A DNA stretch of 64,000 nucleotides from Collimonas fungivorans Ter331 (GTDB lineage: Bacteria > Pseudomonadota > Gammaproteobacteria > Burkholderiales > Burkholderiaceae_D). This document shows, piece by piece, positions 44,673 to 53,765 of the stretch (within the stretch, counting starts at the first letter, position 1; every line of letters starts with the position of its first letter). The notes beneath the pieces are model-generated. The model worked only from the letters and a program-made list of their open reading frames with translations, was not told the DNA's origin and did not search any database. The position numbers and the translations under genes are program-made. Location of the stretch: contig NC_015856.1 in NCBI RefSeq assembly GCF_000221045.1, positions 4,633,422-4,697,421 of the forward strand. The letters run 5' to 3'.

Positions 44673-47288
44673 TTAAAAAAGCACGGTTGTATTTTTTTGT
44701 TCTACCGCGATGCTATCGGGCAAAGCGTCCGCATGCAAGCGTTTTGACGCATATTTGAGCAAATCATCGGCGCTGAGCTTCATGTTGTGATGCAACAAAA
44801 CCTCTGCTAGCAGATGCTGGACACCCTCCTCGTCCGGACTCCATTTCACGTGGGCAACTGCCACCGCCGGATGCTCGAACAAGACTTCTTCGATCTGCCG
44901 CGGGAACACCCGTCGACCGTTCCGTATTCCCATATTACTCTTGCGGTCGATGATGGAAACAAAACCGTCTTCGTCGATGCTGGCGACGTCGCCGGTGGCC
45001 AGCCAGCCGTCGTACAAACGTTCCTTGCTTATCTTCCTGGCAATCAGGTTCAGTGCGGATGCCCCGGGTCCGGCGGCGCCGGCAGGGCCATGATCGTAGC
45101 CGGAGAACAGCTGCGGCCCGCGCACCCATAACTCGCCCACGGTGTCGCTAGGCAATTCGGCATCCGTATCCAGGTCGACCACTTTCACTTCCGTATCCGG
45201 CAACGGCACGCCGACCACGCCCTGGATGCGGCGCGCCGCCAGCGGCATGGCCAGCACCGCGGGTGCAGCCTCGGTCAGGCCATAGGCTTCGACCAGGCGG
45301 CCGCGCGTCAGCTTTTCAAATTCTTCGCGGATTTCCTGGGCCAGCGGCGAACCGCTGACCGCGCAGACCCGGATCGAGGCCAGGCCGTAGCGCCGCACGC
45401 CGGGCGTGTGCGCCAGTTCACGCACCATGCGCGGCGTGGTCGGGAAATATGTCGGCCGCATCTTCTTGACGGTCTTCAGCAAGGGCTCCAGTTCAGCTCC
45501 CGGCAACAGGATCAGGGTCGCGCCCAGGTACACGCCAAGGTGCAGCAAGCCGGTCAGGCCGTAGGCGCTGGACAAGGGCTGCTGCGCCAGGAAACGTTCG
45601 TCGCCCGGCCGTGATTCCGGCAGCCAGTGGCGCAGTTGCAAGGCGTTCGCTGCCAGGTTGCGGTGCGACAGCGCCACCGGCAGCGGCGTGCCGCTGGCGC
45701 CGTAGGTGTACACCACCACCGCGATGTCGCCGACATCCTGCACCAGCTCAGTCGGCGCTACCGAACCGCGTCCCAGCACCTGCTTGAATTTCAGGTAGCG
45801 CCGCTCATGCCGGCGATGCTGCTTGTCTTGCCGGAACCAGGGCAGCCAATGCCCTTCCTGCACATGATGCAAGGTCGCGAATTTCAGTTTTTCACGCCAG
45901 CCCATGTGATCGATCATCGACGCGAATATGACGCGCCGCAGGCCGGCCGCGCGGCGATCGCTCTGCAGCTCATCGCGCAAGTCGTCGTAGCGGTTGGTGG
46001 TGGTCACCAGCATCACGACGCCTGCATCTGCCATGCGCGTCAGCAGGATTTCCTTGGGCGTGGCGGCGTCGCTTAGCACCGCCACCGCACCTGCTTTCAG
46101 GATGCCGAAATAGGCGATCACCAGAGACGGTATGTTCGGCAAGGCCAGCAGGATCCGCTCGCCGGGCTTGATGCGCAAGTCGAGCAAGCCATGGGCAAAA
46201 CGATTGGCTTGCCGGTCCAGTTCGCGCCAGTCGATCTTGCCGCCGCGGTAAGCCAGCGCCGTGGTTTTGCCGAAGCGCCTGGCCGTCGCTTCCAGCAAGC
46301 GCGGCAAGGGCGCTGCCGGTATCTTGATGCGGTATGGCGTGCGGGCATCGTAGAATTTCAGCCACGGACGTTCGGCTTCCAGCTGCTTGCGCGCTGCGCG
46401 CCGCTCGGCTTTTTGCCGTGCCCGCCGCTCCGCCAGCTCCGCCGGATCGGACTGCATCTGCAGGAAGCGCTGGATGGCGCGATTCACCGCATCGGGGCGC
46501 TCCACCATCACCTGGTGCGCGGATACCGGCACCACCAGTTCTTCGGCGCCCGGGATCAGGCGCGCCACTTCCTTGTAGGCGGCCTCGTCGAACAGGATAT
46601 CGCGGTGGCCGAGAATCACCAGCGTCGGCACCGCGATCGCGCGCAGGTATTCGCTGCCGTCCCACGGCAGCAAGGCATGACGGTTTTGCAGGTAAACCAC
46701 GTGCGACGGCGGATAAATGCGGGCCGCGGTGATGCCGACGTACGGCATCAGTTTGCGCACCATATCGAATATGCGCGGCGGCATGCGCAGCACGATGCGG
46801 CCGGCCAGGCGCAGGCGGAAACGCGCTGCCGAGGCGATCATGACCAGCGCCGACACGCGCTGCGGAAACTGCTTCAGGAAATAGGCGGACAGCGCACCGC
46901 CGAACGAGTGGCACACCAGGATGAAACGCTGCGGCACTTCCAGCTGATCCAGCGCGGCAGCGATGTCGGCGACCAGTTCCGGCACATCGTAGCTGGCGCC
47001 TTCGGCCGCTGTCGGCGCATCGCTGTAGCCGTGGCCGCGCAGGTCGAGCGCGATCACCCGGTAGTCGAGCTGGAATTGTTCCAGCTGGTATTCCCAGTAG
47101 GCCGCGCGGCCGCCGAAGCCGTGAATAAAAACCATCGTGGGTTGCTGGCTGCGCGGGCCGCGATCATATTCTGGCCCGGCATCCAGCACGCTCATTTCCA
47201 GTGCACTGTCATAGACTCCGCTGCCGTTGCGCGCCAGGCGGTTCGGCAGTTTCAGCGTGCTGCGGTGCAGGTCGGCATTAAATGTCAT
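44673..47288 (-). CDS. Alpha/beta hydrolase-AMP-binding (acyl-CoA synthetase-like) fusion protein
   Basis: This 871-aa two-domain protein joins a hydrolase and an adenylation domain. The N-terminal alpha/beta hydrolase (about 25-280) has the oxyanion motif FIHGFGGRAAYW, nucleophile elbow VCHSFGGALSA (Ser near 126) and a late His in SAHQVMVERPD (near 256). An Arg/Glu-rich linker of about 285-315 leads to an ANL-type domain (about 330-871). That domain keeps AYGLTEAAP and WLATGDVASIDEDGF. However, its P-loop reads YTYGASGTPLPVALSHRN, without the lysine, and the C-terminus lacks the GK lysine motif. It may therefore not adenylate in the normal way. The domain order recalls OleBC, but no oleA or oleD is nearby. 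Confidence 0.88.
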   Translation of the reverse strand: MTFNADLHRSTLKLPNRLARNGSGVYDSALEMSVLDAGPEYDRGPRSQQPTMVFIHGFGGRAAYWEYQLEQFQLDYRVIALDLRGHGYSDAPTAAEGASYDVPELVADIAAALDQLEVPQRFILVCHSFGGALSAYFLKQFPQRVSALVMIASAARFRLRLAGRIVLRMPPRIFDMVRKLMPYVGITAARIYPPSHVVYLQNRHALLPWDGSEYLRAIAVPTLVILGHRDILFDEAAYKEVARLIPGAEELVVPVSAHQVMVERPDAVNRAIQRFLQMQSDPAELAERRARQKAERRAARKQLEAERPWLKFYDARTPYRIKIPAAPLPRLLEATARRFGKTTALAYRGGKIDWRELDRQANRFAHGLLDLRIKPGERILLALPNIPSLVIAYFGILKAGAVAVLSDAATPKEILLTRMADAGVVMLVTTTNRYDDLRDELQSDRRAAGLRRVIFASMIDHMGWREKLKFATLHHVQEGHWLPWFRQDKQHRRHERRYLKFKQVLGRGSVAPTELVQDVGDIAVVVYTYGASGTPLPVALSHRNLAANALQLRHWLPESRPGDERFLAQQPLSSAYGLTGLLHLGVYLGATLILLPGAELEPLLKTVKKMRPTYFPTTPRMVRELAHTPGVRRYGLASIRVCAVSGSPLAQEIREEFEKLTRGRLVEAYGLTEAAPAVLAMPLAARRIQGVVGVPLPDTEVKVVDLDTDAELPSDTVGELWVRGPQLFSGYDHGPAGAAGPGASALNLIARKISKERLYDGWLATGDVASIDEDGFVSIIDRKSNMGIRNGRRVFPRQIEEVLFEHPAVAVAHVKWSPDEEGVQHLLAEVLLHHNMKLSADDLLKYASKRLHADALPDSIAVEQKNTTVLF

Positions 47289-47312
47289 CTTGGCATTGTA
47301 ACCAAGATAGAT

Positions 47313-48365
47313 TTATGTGGGCCGGGATTTCGCCAGCTCTTCCAGCCGGCGATGTCTTTCTTCCTTGCTGAGCGCCGCCAGCCCGGCGACCGCCGCATAG
47401 AATTTCTTGAGGGTCTGCTGCTGGGCCAGCAAAGCCTTGAAACCGGGCACCAGGTCGTAATAGGTCGCCACCAGCGCCAGATGGGCGTTCGACAACGGTT
47501 CGGCAAACCAGTGGTCGTAGCCGGCGTAGCCGCCCCACTTTACCTTGAGCGCCTGGTAATCCACTTGCAGCGCGAGGAAAATCGCCGCCTTCTGCTGCAG
47601 CTTTTGCGCATCGCTGAGTTCGCTGGCGTAATTGCTTGCCAGCCGCTGCCGGTACTGCAGCAGCAATGCCAGGAATTCCTCCTTGCGTCCTTCAAACTGA
47701 ACGTAGGCGTCGCGCGTCTTTTGGCTGCCGACCGCCGCCAGCCAGCGCTCGACGCCGACCTGCTCGACCGTGGTGGCGAACGACTCGTTGAATTGCGTAT
47801 CGTCCTTGGCGTACACCGTCTGGTGCGCCAGCTCGTGGAAAACCAGGCGCGCCAGTTCGCCGTCGGGATAGCGGATGAAGGTCGACAACAGCGGATCGTT
47901 GAACCAGCCGAGCGTGGAATAGGCCGGCACGCCGCTGACTTGCACATCGTAGCCTTGCTGGCGCAGGCTGGCGGCGAATTTTTTTGCGGCGTCCTGGCTG
48001 AAATAGCCGCGGTAGTTGACGCAGCCGGCAATCGGGAAACACCACTGCTTGGGCTCGAGCGACAAAGCTGGCGCCGCCACCACATTCCACAAGGCGAAGC
48101 GGCGCTGCAGGTCGGCGTACTCGGTGTAGCTGCGGTTGTCCGGCAAGTTCAGATCGCTCACCGCGAAGCGGCGGATCTGCTTGGTCAGCTTCAACTTGGC
48201 CCTGAGGCCGGCGTCGAGGTTCGGATCGGCCAGCCATTCATCCACCGGATGAGCGCGGTCCAGCAGCGAAAACTGGCCGTTTGCCGCCTGCCCGTAATAC
48301 GCCAGCTGGGCGCAACCGGCTGCCGCCACGGCTAACAGCAAAACCGTGGGCAGCCGGGCATTCAT
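47313..48365 (-). CDS. Lipoprotein aminopeptidase-like protein (HELAH zinc motif)
   Basis: This 350-aa putative aminopeptidase (Pfam Aminopep family, recognised from memory) has a lipoprotein signal: hydrophobic residues 5-16, then the lipobox AAAGC with Cys 18. The zinc-protease motif FHELAHQTVYAKDD lies near residue 176, with a downstream Glu in FNESFATTVEQVGVERW. ATGA overlap with the oxidoreductase stop indicates coupling, and the fusion gene follows 24 bases later. Substrate and role are unknown; the outer-membrane or periplasmic location is inferred. Confidence 0.86.
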   Translation of the reverse strand: MNARLPTVLLLAVAAAGCAQLAYYGQAANGQFSLLDRAHPVDEWLADPNLDAGLRAKLKLTKQIRRFAVSDLNLPDNRSYTEYADLQRRFALWNVVAAPALSLEPKQWCFPIAGCVNYRGYFSQDAAKKFAASLRQQGYDVQVSGVPAYSTLGWFNDPLLSTFIRYPDGELARLVFHELAHQTVYAKDDTQFNESFATTVEQVGVERWLAAVGSQKTRDAYVQFEGRKEEFLALLLQYRQRLASNYASELSDAQKLQQKAAIFLALQVDYQALKVKWGGYAGYDHWFAEPLSNAHLALVATYYDLVPGFKALLAQQQTLKKFYAAVAGLAALSKEERHRRLEELAKSRPT

Positions 48366-50458
48366 GCCGGCGCTTTTTCCACTTCCACCAGCACATCGTA
48401 GAAGGTTGGAGCGCGCCCCATGTCGGTCAGGCGCTGGCTGGTCACCTCATTGGCGTTCTTGCCGTCGCTGGCCATTTTTTTCCACCAGATCGACAAGCCC
48501 ACCACCAGTCCGATCCGCGCCTTGTCGGTCACTCTCAGCCTGGCGTTGAAACTGCCGCGGTCGTTATAGATGCGCACGGCATCGCCGCTGGCCAGGGCTC
48601 TTGCCGCGGCATCGGTTGGATGCATGTCCAGGTGCGGTTCGCCTTCGGTGTCGCGCAGGCTTTTCACGTTCACGAAACTGGAATTGAGAAAGTTGCGAGC
48701 CGGCGGCGAAATCATCGCCAGCGGGTACTTCCTGGCCAACTGCGGATTGCTGGCCGGCGATTCATAGGGCGCGATATAGGTCGGCAAGGGATCCAGTCCG
48801 TCCTTCAGCATCTGCGCGCTGTAAAACTCGCACTTGCCGGATGGCGTCGGGAAACCGCCATGTGCGAACGGCGCGTCCGGCACGTTCAGTTTTTGCCAGC
48901 CTTTTTGTTTTAGCGCATCCCAATCGAAATGGATCGCCCGCTCATTTTTCCGGTCAAATGCCTGCGCCGCGATTTCATCGTCGGTTTCGCGGAAACAGGC
49001 GTCGTCGAAACCCATGCGCGCCGCCAGCAGGCGGAAGATTTCGGTATTCGGCTTGGCTTCGCCAAGGGGCGTGATCGCGGCGTTATTCGCCAGCATGTAC
49101 AGGTGACCGTAGGCCGAATGGGCATCCACGTGTTCCAGCTGGGTGGTGGCCGGCAGCACGATATCGGCGTAATCGGCGGTATCGGTCTGGAAATGCTCCA
49201 GCACCACGGTGAATAAATCTTCGCGCGCAAAACCGCGGGCGACGGCGCCGGATTCCGGCGCTACCGCAACCGGATTCGAGTTGTACACGATCAGGGCTTC
49301 GATTTTCGGCCCGAACTCAGGCGAGGCTTCGCGCAGCAGGTCATCGCCGATGGTGCTCATGTTGATGGTGCGCGGCGCCATTCCCTGCTTTAGCAGGAAA
49401 TCGGGACGCTGCAGGAACTGGTTATTTTTTGGGAAGCTGTCCGAGGTCGACAGCTGCACGCCGCCGGCGGCATGGCGCCAGGCCCCGACCAGGGCCGGCA
49501 GGCAGGTGATATTGCGCACCGCCATGCCGCCGCCGCGCACGCGCTGCAAGCCGTAGTTGACCCGGATCGCCGCCGCTTCGCCGCGTTGCGCCGCAGCGCC
49601 GTAGCTGCGCGCCAGTTCCAGCACTTCATCGGCGCCGATGCCGCACACTTCGGCGGTCTTCTGCGGCGTCCAGCTCGACACCTGCTGTTTCAGCTGCTCG
49701 AAGCCCAGCGTGTATTGGGCGATGTAGTCGTGGTCCAACAAGTCCTCGGCAATCAGCACATGCATCATGCCCAGCGCCAGCGCCGAATCGGTGCCCGGCA
49801 ACAGGGCGATGTGCTGGTGGCATTTGTCGGCGCTCAGGGAGCGATACGGATCGATGGCGATCAGTTTGGCGCCGCGCCGTTTTGCTTCCTGCGCGCGCAT
49901 CCAGAAATGCAGGTTGGACGCTATCGGGTTGCCGCCCCAGATCAGGATCAGCTTGGCGTTCTGGAACTGTTCGAGGTCGGTGCCTACCCTGGCGCCTATC
50001 GTGTATTTGTAGCCGGTGCCGCCGGCCGAAGCGCAGATGGTGCGGTCCAGCAGCGAAGCGCCGATGCGGTTGAAAAAACGCATCGCCATCGACTCGCCCT
50101 GCACCAGGCCCATGGTGCCGGCGTAGCTGTAAGGCAGGATGGCTTGCGGATTGCGCGCGGCAATTTCACCCAGCCGCCCGGCGATGGTGGCGATCGCCTC
50201 GTCCCAGCTGATCTGTACGAATTTCCCCTCGCCCTTGTTGCCGATCCGCTTGAGCGGATGCAGCAGGCGGTCCTTGTGATAAGTCCGTTCGGTGTAGCGC
50301 GCGACCTTGGTGCACAGCACGCCGGCCGTGGTCGGATGGTCCGGATCGCCGCGCACCTCGGTGGCGACGCCGTCGGTGACGGTCACCAGCAGCGCGCAGG
50401 TATCGGGGCAATCGTGCGGACAGGCGGCACGGATCGTACGAGTGGTGGCAATAGTCAT
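48362..50458 (-). CDS. Molybdopterin-dependent oxidoreductase
   Basis: This 698-aa enzyme belongs to the DMSO reductase superfamily. The N-terminal [4Fe-4S] motif CPHDCPDTC...LC (residues about 12-49) is followed by molybdopterin-binding segments: GGNPIASNLHFWMRAQEAKRRGAKLIAIDP, GTDSALALGMMHVL and a C-terminal dinucleotide-binding domain (HLDMHPTDAAARALASGDAVRIYNDRG). A possible Mo-ligand cysteine lies in TICASAGGTGYKY. No twin-arginine signal is seen, so it is probably cytosolic. The ATG at 50458 is preferred over a start 9 codons upstream. The substrate is unknown. Confidence 0.87.
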   Translation of the reverse strand: MTIATTRTIRAACPHDCPDTCALLVTVTDGVATEVRGDPDHPTTAGVLCTKVARYTERTYHKDRLLHPLKRIGNKGEGKFVQISWDEAIATIAGRLGEIAARNPQAILPYSYAGTMGLVQGESMAMRFFNRIGASLLDRTICASAGGTGYKYTIGARVGTDLEQFQNAKLILIWGGNPIASNLHFWMRAQEAKRRGAKLIAIDPYRSLSADKCHQHIALLPGTDSALALGMMHVLIAEDLLDHDYIAQYTLGFEQLKQQVSSWTPQKTAEVCGIGADEVLELARSYGAAAQRGEAAAIRVNYGLQRVRGGGMAVRNITCLPALVGAWRHAAGGVQLSTSDSFPKNNQFLQRPDFLLKQGMAPRTINMSTIGDDLLREASPEFGPKIEALIVYNSNPVAVAPESGAVARGFAREDLFTVVLEHFQTDTADYADIVLPATTQLEHVDAHSAYGHLYMLANNAAITPLGEAKPNTEIFRLLAARMGFDDACFRETDDEIAAQAFDRKNERAIHFDWDALKQKGWQKLNVPDAPFAHGGFPTPSGKCEFYSAQMLKDGLDPLPTYIAPYESPASNPQLARKYPLAMISPPARNFLNSSFVNVKSLRDTEGEPHLDMHPTDAAARALASGDAVRIYNDRGSFNARLRVTDKARIGLVVGLSIWWKKMASDGKNANEVTSQRLTDMGRAPTFYDVLVEVEKAPA

Positions 50459-50537
50459 AATGTCATCAAAACCAAGGTGCTTCAATCCGCTACTTTAGCA
50501 AAATCCGTTCAAACAAGATGCATTTGATGGCTGCAGC

Positions 50538-51725
50538 TTACTTCCCGGCTGGCAGCTGCATCTCCGGATCCATCAGGCGCAGCATGAACGCTTCGCACTG
50601 GACCAGCTGTTCCAGCGCCACGAATTCATTCGGCCGGTGCGCCTGTTCGATGCTGCCGGGGCCGCAAATCACGGTGGGAATGCCGGCGCGCTGGAACAAG
50701 CCGGCTTCGGTGCCGTAGGACACCGCGCCGTTCGGCTTGTTGCGCGCCAGCGCTGCCGCCAGCTGGACCACGGCGTCGCTCTCCTGCATGTTGAGGCCGG
50801 GAGCGGAGGCCAGCCATTCGAAGTCGATGGCGGCGTTCGGTTCGACTTTTTGCATTTCCGGCAGCAAGGTGGCGGCGAAATCCTGGATTTCCCGGTACAG
50901 GCGTTCGGCGTCGATGCCGGGCATGGTGCGCGCCTCGAAATCGAACTTGCAGTCCTTGGGCACGATATTCGCCGCCAGCCCGCCCTGGATCAGGCCGGTC
51001 TGCATGGTGGTGTAAGGCACTGTAAAACCGTAATCGCGCGTTTCCAGCTGGGCGAAGCGGTCTGCCATCTGGCGGATGTAGACGATGATGCGCGCCGCAT
51101 ATTCGATCGCGTTGACGCCCATGGTGGTGTAGCTGGAATGCGCTTCGCGGCCGCGCACGCAGCAGCGGAAACGGTGCGTGCCCTTGTGCGCGATGATGGG
51201 CTGCATCGAGGTTGGCTCGCCGACAATGCAGGCCGCCGGCTTCAATCCCAGTTCCTGCAGATCCTTGATCAAGCCTTGCACGCCGATGCACCCTACTTCT
51301 TCGTCGTACGACAGCGCAAAGTGCAAAGGCGCCGCCATGTTGGCAGCCAGGAACTGCGGCGCCAACGCCAAGGCGGTGGCGATGTAGCTTTTCATGTCGG
51401 CCGAACCGCGGCCGTACAGCAAGCCATCCTTGATGGTCGCCTGGAACGGATCGGTATCCCAGACCTGGCCTTCGACCGGCACCACATCGGTATGGCCGGA
51501 CAAGATCAGGCCAGGCTTCGGGCCTTCGCCCAAGGTTGCAAACAGATTGGCTTTCTTGCCGCTGGCGTCATAAGTCAGGCGCGACTTGACGCCGAGGCCG
51601 GCCAGGTAATCGCGGGTCCATTCGATCAGTCCCAGGTTGGAATCGCGCGATACAGTCTGGAACGCAATCAGGCGTTCGATCATGGCCATGATTTCGGCCG
51701 AAGGAGTCAATTGTCGAGTACTCAT
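50538..51725 (-). CDS. argE: Acetylornithine deacetylase (M20 family, ArgE-type)
   Basis: This 395-aa M20 metallopeptidase-family deacylase shows metal ligands in LSGHTDVVPV, YGRGSADMKSY, SYDEEVGCIG and GEPTSMQP, and a late His in SIEQAHRPNEF. Its N-terminus and SADMKS motif match ArgE, which releases ornithine from N-acetylornithine. It starts 12 bases after the last transporter gene, so it may work as a scavenging deacylase rather than purely in arginine synthesis. Confidence 0.88.
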   Translation of the reverse strand: MSTRQLTPSAEIMAMIERLIAFQTVSRDSNLGLIEWTRDYLAGLGVKSRLTYDASGKKANLFATLGEGPKPGLILSGHTDVVPVEGQVWDTDPFQATIKDGLLYGRGSADMKSYIATALALAPQFLAANMAAPLHFALSYDEEVGCIGVQGLIKDLQELGLKPAACIVGEPTSMQPIIAHKGTHRFRCCVRGREAHSSYTTMGVNAIEYAARIIVYIRQMADRFAQLETRDYGFTVPYTTMQTGLIQGGLAANIVPKDCKFDFEARTMPGIDAERLYREIQDFAATLLPEMQKVEPNAAIDFEWLASAPGLNMQESDAVVQLAAALARNKPNGAVSYGTEAGLFQRAGIPTVICGPGSIEQAHRPNEFVALEQLVQCEAFMLRLMDPEMQLPAGK

Positions 51726-51737
51726 ATCCTGTCCTTT

Positions 51738-52778
51738 TTATGCCAGTCCATCGTTGAGATGGCAGGCGGAAAAATGTTTGGCGCTGACTTCTTTCAATGC
51801 CGGCTTTTCTACTTTACAGCGCGGCATTGCATGCGGACAGCGCGGATGAAAATGGCAGCCCGGAGGCGGATGCAGCGGCGACGGGATTTCCCCCTTTACC
51901 GCAAAAAATTCCGTGCGCCGGACTTCCAGCTTGGGCGCCGATGCCAGCAGCGCCTGGGTGTACGGATGATTGGCGCGGGCAAATACCGTATCGGCGGAAG
52001 CCGATTCAACGATACGCCCAAGATACATGATGACTACCCGGTCTGACAAATGCCTGACCACTCCCAGATCATGGCTGATGAACAAGTATGTCAGGTCCAG
52101 CTCGTCGCGCAGCTTGATGAACAGGTTCAGCACCTGGGCCTGGATCGATACATCCAGCGCCGCCACCGCCTCGTCGCAAACCAGGAATTCCGGCTTGACC
52201 GCGAGCGCGCGCGCAATGCCCACGCGGGCGCGCTGGCCGCCGGAAAACTGGTGCGGGAAACGACGCAGCATGGCGCCGTCCAGCCCGACCCGCTGCAGCA
52301 AGCTTTCGACATACTCGCGCTGCTGCGGTCCATCAACCAAACCATGCACCAGCGGCGCTTCGCCGACGATATCTTGCACCCGCATGCGCGGATTCAGAGA
52401 GGCATAGGGATCCTGGAAAATCATCTGGATCGCCAGCTGCTTCTTGCGTCTTTCCGCAGCATCCAGTTGCTCCAGCGACTGTCCTTTCCACAAGCGCGTA
52501 CCGGCAGTCAGGCTATGCAGGCCGACCGCCATCCGCCCCAGTGTCGATTTGCCGCAGCCGGATTCGCCCACCAGTCCCACCACTTCGCCGCGCCTGATGC
52601 CCAGGCTCACCTGGTCCACCGCATGCACTACTTCCTGCTGCATGCCGGCCCCGAACAGGTTGGCGATCCTGGCGGCGCTGTCGAGCGTCTTGACGAACCG
52701 CTTGCTGACCGCCTGCAATTCCAGCAGGTTGGGTGCGGATGGCGGCGGCGCCGTATTGTTGTCGATGGTCTGGCTCAT
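51738..52778 (-). CDS. Dipeptide/oligopeptide ABC transporter ATP-binding protein (DppF-type)
   Basis: This 346-aa ATPase has Walker A VGESGCGKSTLGRM, Q-loop FQDPYASLNPRM, signature FSGGQRARVGIARAL, Walker B LVCDEAVAALDVS and H-loop FISHDLGVV. The C-terminal oligopeptide-type extension contains the cysteine cluster GCHFHPRCPHAMPRC, seen in Opp/Dpp ATPases. Its start overlaps the stop of the DppD-type gene as ATGA. Note Walker B AVAALD in place of the common PVSALD. Confidence 0.9.
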   Translation of the reverse strand: MSQTIDNNTAPPPSAPNLLELQAVSKRFVKTLDSAARIANLFGAGMQQEVVHAVDQVSLGIRRGEVVGLVGESGCGKSTLGRMAVGLHSLTAGTRLWKGQSLEQLDAAERRKKQLAIQMIFQDPYASLNPRMRVQDIVGEAPLVHGLVDGPQQREYVESLLQRVGLDGAMLRRFPHQFSGGQRARVGIARALAVKPEFLVCDEAVAALDVSIQAQVLNLFIKLRDELDLTYLFISHDLGVVRHLSDRVVIMYLGRIVESASADTVFARANHPYTQALLASAPKLEVRRTEFFAVKGEIPSPLHPPPGCHFHPRCPHAMPRCKVEKPALKEVSAKHFSACHLNDGLA

Positions 52779-53758
52779 GACACTGCCTCCGCCAGGCTAT
52801 CCCGCAACGGATGGTAGCAACGCAGCATGCGTTGCTCCACTTCGCGCAACTGCGGCGTCTGCCGGCATTCGACCGTGGCATGTGCGCAGCGCGTGCGGAA
52901 TGCGCAGCCTTCCGGCAGGTTCAGCAGCGACGGCGTCATGCCGGGGATCTGCTGCAGCGGCTGGCCGCGCGGATTGCGCGACGGCGCCGACGCGATCAGG
53001 CCGTGGGTGTAGGGATGGCGCGGATGCTCCAGCACTTGCTGCACCGTGCCGCTTTCGACGATGCGGCCAGCGTACATCACCGATACCGTATCGGCCAGCC
53101 CGGCCACCACCGACAGGTCGTGGGTGATCCAGATCAGGGCCGTGCCGGATTCGCGGCACAGCTTCTGCATTTCGTACAGGATCTGCCCTTGTATCGTCAC
53201 ATCCAGCGCGGTGGTCGGCTCGTCGCAGATGATCAGGTCGGGCTGGTTGAGCAAGGCGATTGCAATCGCCACCCGTTGCCGCATGCCGCCGGAAAACTGA
53301 TGCGGGTAGGCCTGCAACCGCTCATCCGGCGCCGGAATGCCGACCCGCACCAGCGCTTCGCGCGACATCTCGCGCGCCACCATCCGGCTCACGTCCTGGT
53401 GTGCGCGCACTGCTTCCATCATCTGGGTGTCGATGCGCAGCACCGGGTTCAGGGTCATCATCGGATCCTGGAAAATCATGGCGATCCGGTTGCCGCGGAT
53501 CTTGCGCATGGCTTCCGGCGGCAAGCTGCGCAGGTCCTGGCCTTGCAGCAGGATCTCGCCGGCGACGATTTTCCCCGGCGCATCGACCAAGCCCATGATG
53601 GAATAGCCGGTCATCGATTTTCCCGATCCGGATTCGCCAACCAGCCCCATGATCTCGCCGCGCTTGACCGAGAACGAAACGTCGTCGACCGCCTTGACCA
53701 GGCCGGCGCGGATGGCAAACTGGGTCTGCAGGTTATTGACGGTAAGTGTCGTGTCCAT
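52775..53758 (-). CDS. Dipeptide/oligopeptide ABC transporter ATP-binding protein (DppD-type)
   Basis: This 327-aa ATPase has Walker A VGESGSGKSMTGYS, Q-loop FQDPMMTLNPVL, signature FSGGMRQRVAIAIAL, Walker B LIICDEPTTALDVT and a C-terminal Opp/Dpp extension with GCAFRTRCAHATVEC. The ATG at 53758 (MDTTLTVNNLQTQF) is used; the longer frame adds 13 residues without homology. It pairs with the DppF-type ATPase. Confidence 0.9.
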   Translation of the reverse strand: MDTTLTVNNLQTQFAIRAGLVKAVDDVSFSVKRGEIMGLVGESGSGKSMTGYSIMGLVDAPGKIVAGEILLQGQDLRSLPPEAMRKIRGNRIAMIFQDPMMTLNPVLRIDTQMMEAVRAHQDVSRMVAREMSREALVRVGIPAPDERLQAYPHQFSGGMRQRVAIAIALLNQPDLIICDEPTTALDVTIQGQILYEMQKLCRESGTALIWITHDLSVVAGLADTVSVMYAGRIVESGTVQQVLEHPRHPYTHGLIASAPSRNPRGQPLQQIPGMTPSLLNLPEGCAFRTRCAHATVECRQTPQLREVEQRMLRCYHPLRDSLAEAVS

Positions 53759-53765
53759 ATCGAGC

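Noticed and set aside
41735..44758. Plus-strand open frame of 1007 codons
   Set aside because: It overlaps dgoT in another frame and then runs antisense to fadD; its composition is typical of shadow frames in GC-rich DNA.
44673..47288. Assignment of the fusion as OleBC (olefin/beta-lactone synthesis)
   Set aside because: The domain order is similar, but oleA and oleD are absent nearby and the adenylation motifs are too degenerate to support the call.
46191..48335. Plus-strand open frame of 714 codons
   Set aside because: It is antisense to the fusion protein and aminopeptidase genes, which have clear catalytic motifs; the shadow has none.
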